Program-made: the position numbers and the translations under genes
Assembly (NCBI GenBank): GCA_964418125.1
Contig: CAYQKY010000017.1
Span: 21,513 to 85,512 of the forward strand
Direction: 5' to 3'
Length of the DNA: 64,000 nucleotides
From: JACJXW01 sp964418125
GTDB taxonomy: Bacteria > Bacteroidota > Bacteroidia > Chitinophagales > Saprospiraceae
The notes under the pieces: generated by a model
Told to the model about the DNA's origin: nothing
Seen by the model: the letters and a program-made list of their open reading frames with translations, nothing else
The model's database searches: none
Shown here: positions 42,253 through 51,841 of the stretch, piece after piece
How positions within the stretch are numbered: position 1 is the stretch's first letter
How the letters are laid out: each line of letters opens with the position of its first letter

Positions 42253-43260
42253 ATGAAGAGCCCTGTTTCGATCCTGCAACACGACGCCCCGGTCATTGAA
42301 GAACTCCTGCTGGAAGAAGTCCCACCGGGGGAGATACAGCGTTTCCTGCTCCATCTCGTAACTGATGGAATGGGCCTGCCGGTCTTTATCCCCATAATTA
42401 TTGCCCGGGGAGTGGAAGACGGCCCCGTCGTCGGGCTGACGGCAGCCGTACACGGGAACGAACTGAATGGGATTCCGGTCATACAACGGCTCTTCCGCGA
42501 AGTCAAGGCCTCGGAACTGCGGGGTACGATCGTAGGGGTGCCGGTGGTCAACATCCCCTCCCTTCTTCGCAAAAGGCGGCGCTTTATCGATGGCACTGAC
42601 CTGAACCACATCATGCCCGGCAAGCCTGACGGCAACGTCAGCCAGGTGTACGCTTACCGCATCGTCAACTGGATTGTCAGCAAATTCGACTATCTCATCG
42701 ACCTGCATACAGCCAGCTTCGGGCGGGTCAACTCCTACTATATCCGCGCTGATATGTCTGCCCCGGAAACCCGAAAGATGGCCATGCTCCAAAACGCCCA
42801 GATCATTGTCCACAACCCTCCCTCCGACGGTACGCTCCGCGGAGCGGCCGATGCTCTTGGCATCCATGCCATTACTCTGGAAGTGGGCAACCCCAACACT
42901 TTCCAGAAAGGCCTCATCCGTTCAGGGCTGACCGGCATTCACAACCTGCTTCACACCCTCAATATGACAGATGACGAAATCGAGGAGCCGGAAAAGCTTC
43001 CCGTCATCTGCCATCACTCTTACTGGCTGTATACCGATACCGGCGGGATACTGACTGTCTATCCCCAGGTGGCACAAAAGGTAAAAAAAGGAGAAGTGGT
43101 CGCTACCCTGCGCAACATCTTCGGCGACCTGATCCGCGAGTACAAAGCACCGGAAAACGGTATCGTCATTGGCAAGAGTGTCAGCCCGATCAATCAGACG
43201 GGAGGAAGGATACTGCACCTGGGGGTTCTGGGAGGTTGTTTGGTTGCTCGTCTTCGCTGA
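42253..43260 (+). CDS. Succinylglutamate desuccinylase/aspartoacylase family hydrolase
   Basis: 335 residues from ATG 42253 (MKSPVSILQHDAPVIEELLL); an upstream start at 42181 would add 24 unrelated residues. LTAAVHGNELNGIPVIQRLF carries the HxxE zinc pair, LNHIMPGKPDGN the substrate region, and YLIDLHTASFGRVNSYY the third zinc histidine. After about residue 245 a barrel-sandwich-like tail appears (VAQKVKKGEVVATLRNIFG). In other bacteria such proteins act next to RimK-type ligases; none is present here. It is the third gene on the strand behind the oxygenase and SET genes, separated by a 271-base repeat-rich gap. Confidence 0.85.
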   Translation: MKSPVSILQHDAPVIEELLLEEVPPGEIQRFLLHLVTDGMGLPVFIPIIIARGVEDGPVVGLTAAVHGNELNGIPVIQRLFREVKASELRGTIVGVPVVNIPSLLRKRRRFIDGTDLNHIMPGKPDGNVSQVYAYRIVNWIVSKFDYLIDLHTASFGRVNSYYIRADMSAPETRKMAMLQNAQIIVHNPPSDGTLRGAADALGIHAITLEVGNPNTFQKGLIRSGLTGIHNLLHTLNMTDDEIEEPEKLPVICHHSYWLYTDTGGILTVYPQVAQKVKKGEVVATLRNIFGDLIREYKAPENGIVIGKSVSPINQTGGRILHLGVLGGCLVARLR

Positions 43261-43279
43261 GGCTCAGCGGGGTAAATTT

Positions 43280-43309
43280 GGTTGATTGGGTTGCGCAACC
43301 AAATCAACC
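43280..43309. repeat. GGTTGATT hairpin between convergent genes
   Basis: GGTTGATT (43280-43287) pairs with AATCAACC (43302-43309), and inside it GGTTGC/GCAACC (43289-43294 with 43295-43300). It occupies the gap between the hydrolase stop and the lipoprotein stop and uses the same word as 24941-24967. Confidence 0.7.
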
Positions 43310-43310
43310 A

Positions 43311-43991
43311 CTACTTCATATACACCTCCAGGTTTTCCGCCCGTTGCCTTCCGGTGAGCCGCCCCCCTGCGCTTGGCGCTTCCTGAATGGCCGGTATATA
43401 GCTGCGTTCCAGGAAAGCGGCGGCGAGCCCCTGGCCGATCTCCGATAACCGGTTGGCGGCCAGGATAATGCTGGTGGCGCCGACGTCATTGGTGCTGAAG
43501 ATGCGGGCGTCGCCTTCATTCTCGCCATTGATGGTAAGTACTACGATCTCATTGGCTTTGAGTTCTCCTTCTACCCAGTTGAGTTCGTAGGCCTGGCTGC
43601 GGTCGATGGTATCGATGCCGGGGGCGAAGCTGATAGGATGTATTTCTACCGCGTTGCGGAACAGGTTGCCTTCGGTGTCCGTCCATTCGAATTCCCCCTG
43701 GGGCCGAAACCCGGCGTACTCGCGTTCGTAGTAGGCCAGCACCGAGTTGAAGGTAAGAGGGTCGCCGTCAAAGGTGACTTTGCTGTCGCCGGCCAGTTGA
43801 AGGCGGGTGCCGGCCTCGTTGCTGAAATGAAAGGTGGCGCGGGCATATGTCTTGTCTTCGTTGGCGTTGTAGAAAAGCTCATAAACGGTGAAGATCCGAT
43901 CCTGATTAACGGTGTCGGATAATTCGCTGTTGCAACTGAAGAAAGAAAGGCTGCCGATGAGGGCGCAAAAAACAAGAAACTGCGTTTTCAT
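43311..43991 (-). CDS. Putative lipoprotein of unknown function
   Basis: 226 residues with a lipoprotein signal (MKTQFLVFCALIGSLSFFSC|NSE; lipidated cysteine at about residue 20). The rest is mainly beta-rich (VYELFYNANEDKTYARATFH, FEWTDTEGNLFRNAVEIHP) and resembles no family I know. It may sit in the outer membrane. It stands alone, with a 521-base upstream region holding an orphan terminator on its own strand. Confidence 0.7.
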   Translation of the reverse strand: MKTQFLVFCALIGSLSFFSCNSELSDTVNQDRIFTVYELFYNANEDKTYARATFHFSNEAGTRLQLAGDSKVTFDGDPLTFNSVLAYYEREYAGFRPQGEFEWTDTEGNLFRNAVEIHPISFAPGIDTIDRSQAYELNWVEGELKANEIVVLTINGENEGDARIFSTNDVGATSIILAANRLSEIGQGLAAAFLERSYIPAIQEAPSAGGRLTGRQRAENLEVYMK

Positions 43992-44512
43992 AATTTAAAG
44001 GATTGGTGATCGTAAATTGGATCCAACAATCCCAGAACGAGTTTGTCTCTGCATACCCTTCCAAAAATTCCGTTAAAATATGGTTAAGAAATCATGTTTG
44101 GAGGCGGGCAAAAAAAAAGCCTCCTGGCGCTTTCATGGCCAGGAGGCTGCAATTCTCCCAACACTTAAATGGTTTTTTCGTGTGTTTTTGTGCTGATTTG
44201 TTTGAGTTTTGCTACGAGGGCAATGCCCCGACACACGGTTTATCTTATTATAGTAAGCTCTTTGCATGTTGATAATGCAAAGTAAAATATTATTGAAGAA
44301 TACTTCAATTGCATAGGAATGTAAAATTTATGTGTTTTTTTTGCGCTAAGGCCACATTATTACATGAAAATGTGATAAATTTATATCGGACGATAACTGA
44401 GTCCTTGTTTGGAGGCAGTCTCCGATATGCATCGGGGCAGGCTGTTTAAGGCGGCACAAGAAAATCAATTGCATATTGAAAGCTACATTGCAGGGACTAG
44501 ACCTCGGTTATT
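43992..44512 (-). other. AT-rich divergent intergenic region
   Basis: 521 bases between divergent starts. AT-rich stretches at 44270-44400 probably hold the promoters of both genes. The minus strand carries the orphan terminator described separately. No coding sequence is recognised. Confidence 0.5.
44110..44147 (-). terminator. Orphan intrinsic terminator on the minus strand
   Basis: A perfect 10-bp stem, GCCTCCTGGC (44119-44128) with GCCAGGAGGC (44138-44147), is followed on the minus strand by nine Us (44110-44118). The gene on that strand starts only downstream, at 43991, so the terminator ends a small RNA from about 44300-44150 or acts as an attenuator for the lipoprotein gene. Confidence 0.7.
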
Positions 44513-45199
44513 ATGAAACAAATCGCATTGATAGAGGATGACCAGCTCCTTTTAAAAAGGATTTCTGTTTTTCTGGACAACCAGAGTGGAATGAAATGTG
44601 TTGTCACCGCCCGTTCGCTTGGTGAATTCTTTGAGCGCCTGGATGAGGAGGTGAAGCCGGACCTTTTGCTCCTTGATATCGAACTTTCCAACGAAGTTAA
44701 TACAATTCACCACCTTCAGAAGATCAAAAATTTATTGCCTTCCATCAAGGTCCTGGTCATAACGGGGCACAACCACCCGGATTATGTGCTCAAAGCCATA
44801 CAGAAGGGCGCCGACAGTTTCTACCTCAAAGGTTCTGGCATGCCCAGGTTGCTGGAAGCCATTGATTTCACCCTTAATGGTGGCGCTTATCTCGACCCGG
44901 AGGCGGCGGCGCACATGATCCCTTACCTCAGGGGGCAGAAAGAGCCTTCTTTTACGGGCATTTCCAGTTCGGATGGACAGAAAACCGTTCCTTCTGAAGG
45001 GACGGGCGCTCAATCCGGCCCTCAGCTAAGCCGGAGAGAAGAACAAGTCGCCCATGGCCTGATACAGGGGCAGAGCTACAGGGAGATTGCAGAAAACATC
45101 AACCTTTCCATTAATACGGTTCGCCACTATGTAAAAGCGCTTTACAAAAAATTTGAAGTGGCCAATAAGATCCAGCTCAGTAACAAGCTGAAATCTTAG
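44513..45199 (+). CDS. NarL/LuxR-type response regulator
   Basis: 228 residues. The receiver has the acidic pair E8-D9-D10, phosphoacceptor D55 (LLLLDIEL), T84 and K106 (FYLKGSG), all normal. The C-terminal domain (about 165-228) is a LuxR helix-turn-helix, with REEQVAHGLIQGQSYREIAE and SINTVRHYVKALYKKFEV. It is closely similar in layout to the regulator at 47837-48505. A TPR histidine kinase starts 83 bases downstream and is its likely partner. Confidence 0.9.
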   Translation: MKQIALIEDDQLLLKRISVFLDNQSGMKCVVTARSLGEFFERLDEEVKPDLLLLDIELSNEVNTIHHLQKIKNLLPSIKVLVITGHNHPDYVLKAIQKGADSFYLKGSGMPRLLEAIDFTLNGGAYLDPEAAAHMIPYLRGQKEPSFTGISSSDGQKTVPSEGTGAQSGPQLSRREEQVAHGLIQGQSYREIAENINLSINTVRHYVKALYKKFEVANKIQLSNKLKS

Positions 45200-45217
45200 T
45201 ATATATATAAGTAAAAG

Positions 45218-45235
45218 AGCCGGAACGGCTTTTTT
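45218..45235 (+). terminator. Small intrinsic terminator between regulator and kinase
   Basis: A 5-bp stem AGCCG (45218-45222) with CGGCT (45226-45230) is followed by six Ts counting the last stem base. It could reduce read-through into the kinase gene. Confidence 0.5.
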
Positions 45236-45282
45236 GAGCCCGTCGCAGCCAAGAAGGAGAATGTGCCAAAAAACTGATTACG

Positions 45283-47235
45283 ATGGCCCAAAAGAATTTC
45301 ACTTATGCCCTTTTGTGCTCCCTCTTGATGTTCCTGTTTTTATGTGAGCCGGGGATGGCAGCTGATGTCAACAGGGATAGCCTGATCCAGGTGTTAAAAG
45401 ATGCCCCGGCGAATAGCTTTCAACGGGCGCAAATACTCCAGCAACTCAGCGCATCCTATCATCAGGACGCCCCGGATGAATCCATCTTTTACGGAGAAGA
45501 GCTTATCCACCTTGCCGGCGCCCTGGGTTCTTCCGAACTGCTTTACCTTGGCAAAATGTCTACCGGGGTGGCCTATGCCATTAAAGGCAACTTTCCGGAG
45601 ACGGCCCTTCGACATTTCATCGATGCTCTGGATATCGCCAAAAAAGAGAGAGGAGAAGAATGGGAGTTGCGCCGGGTAAAAAGCCGGATCAACATTGCCG
45701 GGGTCCACTGGCAGTTGGAAAATATCGGGCCGGCCCTGGCCTATGCCTACGAGAATGTAGCTCAGCTGAAATCGATGGATGACCCGCTGACGCTTGCCGA
45801 TGCCTACCGCACCGTCGCCCTTATGCACCGGACGGCGGAGGATTACGATTCTACCTTCATTTACCTCAATAAGGCGCTTGAAATTTACGAAGCTGAAGAG
45901 GAGCACCACCGAAGAGCTTTTACACTGATCACCTTGGGCAATACCTATCAGAAAACAGGGCTGTATGAAAAGGCGCAGCAAGTCCTATATCAGGCCCGGC
46001 AACATGCTCTCCTTCATCAGGACGCCACCTTGCTGAGGGATACTTACCAGGGCCTTTCCAGTACCTACCTGCAGCTTAACAGGGTGGACAGCGCCGAATA
46101 CTATGCCCGCCAGTTGATGGAAGTGGCCAGTGAAAATGGGCTCCTGCCGGAATTGGCTGAAAGCTACAAACTGTTGTCGGAACTTTTTACAACAACCAAC
46201 CAATTGGATAGCGCCCTGTATTACCATCAGCTGTATGCCAAAATGCGCGAGCAGGTCATCGGTGACGAAAAGGCAAAGGTGATACAGGAAATGGACACCA
46301 AATACCAGGCCCAGGAAAAGGCACGGGAAAACCGCCAGCTTCGCCAACAATATGCCCTGGCCCGGTTCAGGAACACCTTTCTGGCTGTCAGCTCCATCCT
46401 CTTCCTGCTTCTGGTAGCCGCCATTTCGTTTTATTACTACCGGTTGCGCCGGAAAAATGCCGAACTGAAAAAATTAAATGAGGAAATAAGCAGCATGCAC
46501 TCCGGCCAGGTAACCCTTATGAATGAGAAACGGCATATGGTCAGCCTCATTGCCCATGATATCCGCAACCCTCTGTCCCTGATCCAGGTCAACACCCATA
46601 CCCTGGCCCACAGTGCGGGCCTCGATAATGAAGAGCAGAAGAATATATTGGCGGAGATCGAACAGGCCACCAACGATATCGACCGCGCTACCCTGAAGAT
46701 CATGGAAGTCGAGAACAAAACTCAATCACCCATTACTATTCGGTCGGCTCCCATTGACCTCGTCCTGGCCCTGAAGGAATCGATCCGGGAGTTTACCCCC
46801 TTTGCCCGCAGTAAGTCCATCGACCTGATTTTTGCATCCCATAATGAACAAGGGGCCATCACCGGAGACCCATTCCTCATTCGCCACATTATCGCCAACC
46901 TGCTTTCAAACGCTATTAAATATTCACCTCCGGGCAAAAAGGTCGAGCTATCCTTCCGGGATAATGGCAAAGAAGTAGCTTTCAGTGTAAAAGACTACGG
47001 AGCAGGCCTCTCCCAAAAGGAACAGCGGCAGCTTTTCCAGAAGGGAACCACTTTCTACTCCGTGTACAATAATTCGGGGCGTTCTTTGGGAGAGGGGCTC
47101 TACCTCACGCGCCGTTATGTGGAGGCAATGGGAGGAAAAATAACGGTAGAAAGCCAACCGGGCCAGGGCGCCTTGTTTACAGTTGGCTTCTCCAAAGAGA
47201 AAACGGGCCTGGTTGCCGGGCATTCCAGCCAATAA
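45283..47235 (+). CDS. TPR-containing sensor histidine kinase
   Basis: 650 residues. After a signal-like hydrophobic start, residues about 35-350 are TPR-type repeats (ALRHFIDALDIAKKERGEEW), which would lie in the periplasm. One membrane segment is at about 364-386 (FLAVSSILFLLLVAAISFYY). The H-box HDIRNPLSLIQ has its phosphorylated histidine near 425, and the ATPase domain shows NLLSNAIKYSPPGKKVELSF, VKDYGAGLSQKEQ and SLGEGLYLTRRYVEAMGG. It probably phosphorylates the regulator encoded 83 bases upstream. Confidence 0.9.
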   Translation: MAQKNFTYALLCSLLMFLFLCEPGMAADVNRDSLIQVLKDAPANSFQRAQILQQLSASYHQDAPDESIFYGEELIHLAGALGSSELLYLGKMSTGVAYAIKGNFPETALRHFIDALDIAKKERGEEWELRRVKSRINIAGVHWQLENIGPALAYAYENVAQLKSMDDPLTLADAYRTVALMHRTAEDYDSTFIYLNKALEIYEAEEEHHRRAFTLITLGNTYQKTGLYEKAQQVLYQARQHALLHQDATLLRDTYQGLSSTYLQLNRVDSAEYYARQLMEVASENGLLPELAESYKLLSELFTTTNQLDSALYYHQLYAKMREQVIGDEKAKVIQEMDTKYQAQEKARENRQLRQQYALARFRNTFLAVSSILFLLLVAAISFYYYRLRRKNAELKKLNEEISSMHSGQVTLMNEKRHMVSLIAHDIRNPLSLIQVNTHTLAHSAGLDNEEQKNILAEIEQATNDIDRATLKIMEVENKTQSPITIRSAPIDLVLALKESIREFTPFARSKSIDLIFASHNEQGAITGDPFLIRHIIANLLSNAIKYSPPGKKVELSFRDNGKEVAFSVKDYGAGLSQKEQRQLFQKGTTFYSVYNNSGRSLGEGLYLTRRYVEAMGGKITVESQPGQGALFTVGFSKEKTGLVAGHSSQ

Positions 47236-47836
47236 AGAAAAGTGAAGCCGGTAACGCCCGGCTCCACTTCTCAAAAAAAGTACTAGTTGTGGGATTGGGA
47301 CAGATCTTTAATCCCAATTGTGGACATGAGATTTAGAATGGAGTTCACAGCCTGACTCCATAAACGGTTACAGTTGGAGGGCTAATGTTTGGAATGCCCT
47401 GCCTTTGGTGGTGTGGATAATCCTCTTCAGATATAAAATCGGCCCGGGAGCCGTTTCCGGCCATTGTAAGGGGGAGAAAAAGGTGAATTAAACGAGGGAA
47501 AATGAGTATTGAAAGGCGTGTAGATAGCTGCAGGCGATAAATAGCATGGCCCGCACAAAAACTCATGGTGCAAATATAAAGGATTGTTTTAATATTAACA
47601 ATTTATTTAATTTGTTTTTTTTAAAAAACACATCCACCGGAACTGGCCCGGAAGACCTGAGGGAACAGGCCGAAAGCCGGCAGATTTCAGCCCCGACCCG
47701 GCGCAAATATTTATTAATGCAAAAGAACCCATTAAATGGCAAGGAGCAAAAACATTTTAATGTGAAATTTGTGTAAATTTAGCTATGTTTAATGGAGTTG
47801 AAATTGAGGGTTTTACGTCAATGAAAAACAAAAGCG
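47236..47836 (+). other. Long AT-rich intergenic region
   Basis: 601 bases. Near the kinase stop, AGTGAAGCCGG and CCGGCTCCACT make an imperfect hairpin (about 47241-47271). ATTGGGA/TCCCAAT (about 47293-47320) is another. The stretch 47575-47820 is strongly AT-rich, with TTTTTTTTAAAAAA at 47617-47630, and probably holds the promoter of the next regulator. A short minus-strand frame here has no recognisable content. Confidence 0.45.
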
Positions 47837-48505
47837 GTGTCAGGAGTGATTAGTGTAGGCATAATTGATGATGATGCCATGATCCGGGAAGAACTGGGGT
47901 TTCTGCTGCAATGTCATCCGGAGGAATTTGAGCTGCTATTCGAAGCGGCTTCGATGGGCCGGTTCTTTGAGTTGCTCGATATGGATAAACAGCCCGACAT
48001 TGTCCTGCTGGATATCAGCCTGGCCGAGCAGAACAGCCTCGATCAGATCGGAAAACTTAAACGCCTGCTGCCGGATACGAGTATCATCATCATTACAGGC
48101 CATACAGAGCCCGGTTTTCTGATGAAAGCCCTCCAGAACGGAGTACAGGGATACTTTGTAAAAAGCAGCCGCCCGGAACGCATTCTGGACGTCATCCGGG
48201 AAACTTACAAAGGCGGAGCATTTATAGAGCCTCAGATGGCCAGTTCCCTTCTCGGTTTTTTTCAGGGGGAGCAGAAGGAACAGGAAGGCGCCTCTGGTGC
48301 TAAGGGCCGGCTGGAGCGGCTTAAACCCCGCCTGAACCCCCGCGAAATGGAAGTAGCGGAAGGGCTGGCCTCAGGAATGGCCTACAAGGAAATTGCTGCG
48401 GCCAACAACATCGGCCTGAATACTGTGCGCCACTATGTTAAATCCTTGTACCGGAAACTGGGGGTCTCCAGCCGGCAGGAGCTGACCGGCCTGCTGGATC
48501 AATAA
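47837..48505 (+). CDS. NarL/LuxR-type response regulator
   Basis: 222 residues if started at GTG 47837; a GTG three codons on (47846) is equally possible, and no ATG fits. The receiver has D11-D12-D13, phosphoacceptor D59 (IVLLDISLA), T87 and K109 (YFVKSSR). The LuxR domain carries NPREMEVAEGLASGMAYKEI and LNTVRHYVKSLYRKLGV. It resembles the 44513 regulator throughout, with the same spacing and HYVK(A/S)LY(K/R)K motif, so one is probably a duplicate of the other. The propeller-type kinase is convergent with it, 74 bases away, and may be its partner. Confidence 0.88.
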   Translation: MSGVISVGIIDDDAMIREELGFLLQCHPEEFELLFEAASMGRFFELLDMDKQPDIVLLDISLAEQNSLDQIGKLKRLLPDTSIIIITGHTEPGFLMKALQNGVQGYFVKSSRPERILDVIRETYKGGAFIEPQMASSLLGFFQGEQKEQEGASGAKGRLERLKPRLNPREMEVAEGLASGMAYKEIAAANNIGLNTVRHYVKSLYRKLGVSSRQELTGLLDQ

Positions 48506-48579
48506 TATGCCGGGGCATCTCCATAGCCCGTTAAAATTACCGCCTATACCCAAGGCCAAGCTTTTAACAATGGAGCCAT

Positions 48580-51500
48580 TCAACCATCATTCCTCTCCAG
48601 CGGCAACAGAATAGTGAAAGTGCTTCCCCTGCCTTCCCGGCTTTTCACCTTCAACTCTCCATCGTAGCGCCGGAGGATCTCCTGGACGATCTGCAGGCCG
48701 AGGCCGGCGCCCCGTTCGCCGGCTGTCCCGGGTGAAGCAGGCTGGAAAGGCAGGGAAAACAATTGTTCCAGTTTTTCGGGATCCATGCCTTTCCCGCTAT
48801 CCTGTACCGAAATAACGGCCCGTCCGTTTTCCCGGTAGGCCCGCAGAGTGACGCCTCCTCCTTCGGGAGTAAATTTTATGGCGTTGGACAGCAGGTTCTG
48901 CAGCAGGATAGCCAACCCATCCTTTCCAACCTGGACGGAAAGGCCGGGAGTAGCCTCCAGGTCCAGGCTGAGTTGCTTCAGGCTGGCCATTTCCCGATAG
49001 GCCTCTATGGCCTGCCCGATGACAGCCTCCGCATCGGCAGGCCCTTTTCCAAAGGAGAGGCGGCCACTTTCAAGCAGGCTCCAGTTGAGGAGGTTGTTCA
49101 GCATGTTGTTGGTGCTGGAGGCGAGGTTCTGGGCCTTATTGCCCAGGTCGGCCAGCTTGTCGAAGTCTTTTTTCTCGAGTGCATAGCGGATCCGGTTGGC
49201 AATGTTGCCGAAGTACATCAGCGGGCCGCGCAGCTCATGGCCCACAATGGAGAACAGCTTGTCTTTGGCGGCGTTGAGTGTTTCCAGGTGGGCCTTCTGC
49301 TCGGCGATGGTCCTGCGGTCCCGTTCGATCTGCTGGAGGCGGCGGGCTACCTCGGCTTCCAGGAGGGCCTTGGAACGTTTTAGTTGCCAGAGCCGCAAGC
49401 GAAACAGCAGAGTGGCCAGGCAGGTTATCATTAAGGCCGCAGTAAGGATAAACCACCACCTTATATAAAACGGACGCATGGAAAAGAGGGGAATGGCCAG
49501 GTCGTTGCCCGCCCAGTATCCGTCCTGCCCCATAGCGCGTACCCTGAGAGTATACTGTCCGTAGGGCATCTGGCCGATGGGCACCTGATTTCCCGTCATT
49601 ATCTGCCAGCCGGGGTCGATCCCTTCCACCATATAAAAATAGCGATTGTCCTCGGGCTGGAAGTAATCGTTGAGGAAAAAATGGAATACGGCATATCTCC
49701 GGCGGGAGGTCAGCTCGAGAAAGCCCTGCTCCCTGAACCGTGCCGTGACGTCTTCCGTAGTTCCCCCTTTTGAATCGAATTGTTCCACCTTAAGGACATT
49801 CAGCTCCGTATTTTCTCTTTGCTGGACGGCAATTTCCTGCGGGACAAAGCTGGCCAGCCCGCTGATCGTGCCGAGAAGTAACCGGCCGTCATCCAGCCGC
49901 AGGTGGGAATAAGCGTTGAACTCATTAGAGGGAAGGCCATGGAGTTCCTTGAAAGTTTGAACCAGGTGGCTGGCCGTGTCGAACAACATCAGCCCGTTGT
50001 GGCTGGGCAGCCACAGAAAGCCTCGTTCGTCCGGATAGGCGGCATAAACGATATTGCTGGACAGGCCATCTTCGATAGTGAATTGCCTGAAGCTGCCGGC
50101 ATCCCGGTCCCAGCGGATGAGGCCTCCACCCCGGCACGACAGCCAGAAACGGCGGGGAGATTCGCGGAAAATATGTGAGATGTAAAAAGGAGGTAGCTCG
50201 TCAATATGTTGTATTTGTGTACGCTCCGGAGAAATAAGGAATACGCCCTCGCTGCTGCCTGCCCATAGCCCCTCTTCGCTTTCACAAAGCCAGGTGCAGG
50301 ACTTTCCACCCAGGTATTCATGTATTGCCTCGTCAAAAGCAAATTGCCCGGAGGCCTCATCATAATGGGCCAGGCCATTGTCCGTTCCCATCCATAACCT
50401 GCCACTGCTATCAATAAAGGGATACAAAGGGTCAACGGGTATACCTTCCTTGTTTTTGAGCCGGAATTCTTCCAAAGAACCGCTTCCCTGGCTTAACCTG
50501 AGAGCCTTGTTCCCATTCAGAGCAAACCACATTTCCCCTTCGGATGAGTGCAGCAGCCCCATACCATAGAGGGTTTCACCTTCAAATAAAGGCATTGCCA
50601 CGCCTGAGGAAAGGGCCAGTTTGTAGAACCCATCATAGGTGGCGGCCAGTATCGTATCCGCTGCAAGCTGTATCATGCCCCGGAGGCTGGCCTTCTTCAG
50701 GTAAGGGCGGAAGATGTTTTCCCTGACGTCAAGCAATAACAGGCCTTCGTCAAGGCTTTTCCACGCCAGGCCGTCGCTGTCGATAAAAAAGCTGGCAAAC
50801 GGCGGATGGAGTGAAAATTGTTCCGGGAAGTGCCTTTTTTCCGAAAGGGCAGCCAACCGTTTCCCCCCGGCGTCAAAAATATGAAGGTCATCATTTTGGA
50901 AACACCATAACCGCCCATCGGAGGTTTCCTGTATCTTCCAGTAAGGGCTTACATCCAGAGCATCTCCATTTGGCAGGCGGTACTGCTTGTTTAGCTTCTG
51001 CCCCCGGTATTTGAGTAAAAAATACCAGTAAGCCTGAAGCTGTACCCCTCCATTTTTCAATAAAGTAATCCTGTATGGAAAGCTCTTGTAGCCGGTGATC
51101 CGGTCTCGCTCCAGTGTGTTTCCCGAACTGTCTACTCTGAGGAGTGCTGCGGGCCCCAAAAGCCAGAAGCTGTTCTCATCTGCCGGCAAAACGTAACTGA
51201 TGGGATGAGCGCCTTTATTATCCACAAGCAATGTGAACCTATCGCCATCATAGAGATAAGCTTTGCCGGAATAGGTGCCCAGCCAGGCCATACGGTTATC
51301 ATCCACATAGAGCCCGAAGAGCTCTTCCTCTCCAAAAGGCGCTTTGTCTCCAAAATAATCCCGGAAAGAGTAGGTTTGCTCGGTTATCGGGTCAAAAAAA
51401 GACAATTTCACTTCGCCTCCTATCAAGCCGCCATATTCCTTGAACCCATAATTGCCCACCCATAGCAACCCGTTGGGCCCTTCATAGAGGAGGTTGATAT

Positions 51501-51756
51501 CATTGGTGGGAAGCCCGTGCTGTTCTTTGCTGTAGCTCAATACCTTCAACCCATCATACCGGTTAAGGGCCTCGGAAGTAGCGATCCAGATGAACCCGTG
51601 TTTATCCTGCAACACCTTGCGAACGAACCGGCTGGAAAGGCCTTCCTCCACCGATAAAATCCGATGCCGGATGATATACTCCTGTCCCGTGCCGGCCAGG
51701 GGCAGGAAAAGAAGCAACCAAAAATATATTACTCTCCATGGATTTCGGGGCAGCAT
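48580..51756 (-). CDS. Two-component propeller sensor histidine kinase without receiver
   Basis: 1058 residues from ATG 51756 (MLPRNPWRVIYFWLLLFLPL); 17 extra upstream residues lack a leader function. Seven-bladed-type regulator propeller repeats fill about 30-640 (GFIWIATSEALNRYDGLKV, GLLWVGNYGF, RLWMGTDNGLAHYD), followed by the Y_Y_Y domain, one membrane segment at about 765-785 (WWFILTAALMITCLATLLFR), a coiled coil, then the H-box SIVGHELRGPLMYF and an ATPase domain (NLLSNAIKFTPEGGGVTLRA). Unlike the hybrid systems of this type, no receiver or AraC domain is fused, so it needs a separate regulator, probably the 47837 gene. Confidence 0.9.
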   Translation of the reverse strand: MLPRNPWRVIYFWLLLFLPLAGTGQEYIIRHRILSVEEGLSSRFVRKVLQDKHGFIWIATSEALNRYDGLKVLSYSKEQHGLPTNDINLLYEGPNGLLWVGNYGFKEYGGLIGGEVKLSFFDPITEQTYSFRDYFGDKAPFGEEELFGLYVDDNRMAWLGTYSGKAYLYDGDRFTLLVDNKGAHPISYVLPADENSFWLLGPAALLRVDSSGNTLERDRITGYKSFPYRITLLKNGGVQLQAYWYFLLKYRGQKLNKQYRLPNGDALDVSPYWKIQETSDGRLWCFQNDDLHIFDAGGKRLAALSEKRHFPEQFSLHPPFASFFIDSDGLAWKSLDEGLLLLDVRENIFRPYLKKASLRGMIQLAADTILAATYDGFYKLALSSGVAMPLFEGETLYGMGLLHSSEGEMWFALNGNKALRLSQGSGSLEEFRLKNKEGIPVDPLYPFIDSSGRLWMGTDNGLAHYDEASGQFAFDEAIHEYLGGKSCTWLCESEEGLWAGSSEGVFLISPERTQIQHIDELPPFYISHIFRESPRRFWLSCRGGGLIRWDRDAGSFRQFTIEDGLSSNIVYAAYPDERGFLWLPSHNGLMLFDTASHLVQTFKELHGLPSNEFNAYSHLRLDDGRLLLGTISGLASFVPQEIAVQQRENTELNVLKVEQFDSKGGTTEDVTARFREQGFLELTSRRRYAVFHFFLNDYFQPEDNRYFYMVEGIDPGWQIMTGNQVPIGQMPYGQYTLRVRAMGQDGYWAGNDLAIPLFSMRPFYIRWWFILTAALMITCLATLLFRLRLWQLKRSKALLEAEVARRLQQIERDRRTIAEQKAHLETLNAAKDKLFSIVGHELRGPLMYFGNIANRIRYALEKKDFDKLADLGNKAQNLASSTNNMLNNLLNWSLLESGRLSFGKGPADAEAVIGQAIEAYREMASLKQLSLDLEATPGLSVQVGKDGLAILLQNLLSNAIKFTPEGGGVTLRAYRENGRAVISVQDSGKGMDPEKLEQLFSLPFQPASPGTAGERGAGLGLQIVQEILRRYDGELKVKSREGRGSTFTILLPLERNDG

Positions 51757-51841
51757 ATTTTTTACAGTTAACCAGTAAAGGTTGGGGTATCTGTAAAGAT
51801 ATGCCAATGGAGAAGCGGTTGCAAATATATATGCTGCTTAA

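Noticed and set aside
47345..47566. 73-residue minus-strand frame in the long spacer
   Set aside because: No start context, domain or neighbour support; base composition does not differ from the surrounding non-coding DNA.
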